NCBI GenBank assembly: GCA_038141705.1
Contig: JAYQIQ010000004.1
Span: 1,178,001-1,242,000 of the forward strand
Reading direction: 5' to 3'
Origin: Eutrophomonas brisbanensis
GTDB lineage: Bacteria; Pseudomonadota; Gammaproteobacteria; Burkholderiales; Eutrophovitaceae
DNA: 64,000 nt
Position 1 is the first letter of the stretch. Each line of letters opens with the position of its first letter. Below the pieces are notes generated by a model that was not told the DNA's origin, searched no databases, and saw only the letters and a list, made by a program, of their open reading frames with translations. The translations under genes and the position numbers were made by a program. Shown here in pieces: positions 63,821-64,000 of this stretch.

Positions 63821-64000
63821 TTGACGAGAAAATTAACGCTTGGAGATTATGAATTTACGATGGACCGCCCGTTAATAATGGGGGTCGTAAATGTCACTCC
63901 AGATTCGTTTTCAGATGGTGGTCTCTTTCGTGATTCTTATGCGGCGATTGAATATGCGATTTCTCTGAAGCAGCAGGGAGCTGATATCGTCGATATCGGT
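63821..64000 (+). CDS. folP: Dihydropteroate synthase, 3' end outside window
   Basis: First 60 residues, from TTG 63821 with AGGGGA 4 bases upstream. LIMGVVNVTPDSFSDGG is the invariant pterin-binding N-terminal block and QGADIVDIG the second strand. Joins p-aminobenzoate to the pterin. ftsH-folP is the standard order. Confidence 0.95.
   Translation, partial: MTRKLTLGDYEFTMDRPLIMGVVNVTPDSFSDGGLFRDSYAAIEYAISLKQQGADIVDIG

Noticed and set aside
1..64000. CRISPR arrays, insertion sequences, integrases, tRNA or rRNA genes
   Set aside because: No regularly spaced repeats, no transposase or integrase coding, and all gaps are short without cloverleaf-like sequence.

Overview
The window is a dense housekeeping chromosome segment from a Proteobacterium, most likely a marine gammaproteobacterium. 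The evidence is the gene order: dnaE, metG, mrp, dcd; aroC-MFS-leuCDB-asd-fimV-truA-trpFBA-accD-folC-SPOR-cvpA-purF-metZ; lpxH-ppiB-cysS; grpE-dnaK-dnaJ; hrcA-hemH; nadK-recN; fur/bamE; dapB-carAB-greA-yhbY/rlmE-ftsH-folP. This resembles Pseudomonas-type genomes. The moderate GC, the TRAP transporter and the metZ riboswitch also fit a marine organism. I cannot assign a genus. No rRNA, tRNA, IS element, prophage or CRISPR array was seen, and no stretch of more than 300 bases lacks a gene.

Layout. 1-1350: a cut Sel1-repeat protein and a small HExxH protein. 1.5-2.65 kb: a frameshifted epoxide hydrolase. 2.7-7.2 kb: a tripartite TRAP transporter with two tandem lipoprotein binding proteins followed by DctQ and DctM, with hairpins between the genes. 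7.2-12.8 kb: accessory metabolism (PagL-like lipid A deacylase, hydroxyacyl-CoA dehydrogenase, CoA-binding protein, MetY-type sulfhydrylase, MFS pump, alpha/beta hydrolase). 12.9-20.3 kb: dnaE, metG, mrp, dcd. 20.3-24.3 kb: ornithine decarboxylase with a promoter and leader peptide, then folA/thyA and aroC. 24.4-41.9 kb: leucine, aspartate-family, tryptophan, fatty-acid, folate, purine and methionine genes. 41.9-50.4 kb: lpxH, ppiB, cysS, the grpE-dnaK-dnaJ chaperone cluster, a degenerate DUF922 protein, hemH. 50.4-64 kb: hrcA, nadK, recN, fur, bamE, dapB, carAB, greA, yhbY, rlmE, ftsH and the start of folP.

Functional threads. thyA/folA/folC/folP serve folate and thymidylate, with purF and carAB for nucleotides. 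leuCDB, asd, dapB, trpFBA, aroC, metY and metZ serve amino-acid synthesis. grpE/dnaK/dnaJ, hrcA and ftsH form the stress-response set. The most notable regulatory element is a well-matched SAM-II riboswitch between a good sigma-70 promoter and an intrinsic terminator just before metZ.

Caution on sequence quality. Nine genes (eph, mrp, odc, thyA twice, fimV, hemH, recN, dapB, carA) are broken by single-base indels, almost all in homopolymers. Removing the indel restores the usual protein length (for example ThyA 264 aa, DapB 268 aa). A compensated indel pair may also explain an apparent TrpA active-site change. I read these as consensus errors, not biology. I did not find a clearly new multi-gene system. 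The best leads are the metZ leader, the ODC leader, the OM-lipoprotein TRAP binding proteins and the degenerate DUF922 protein.
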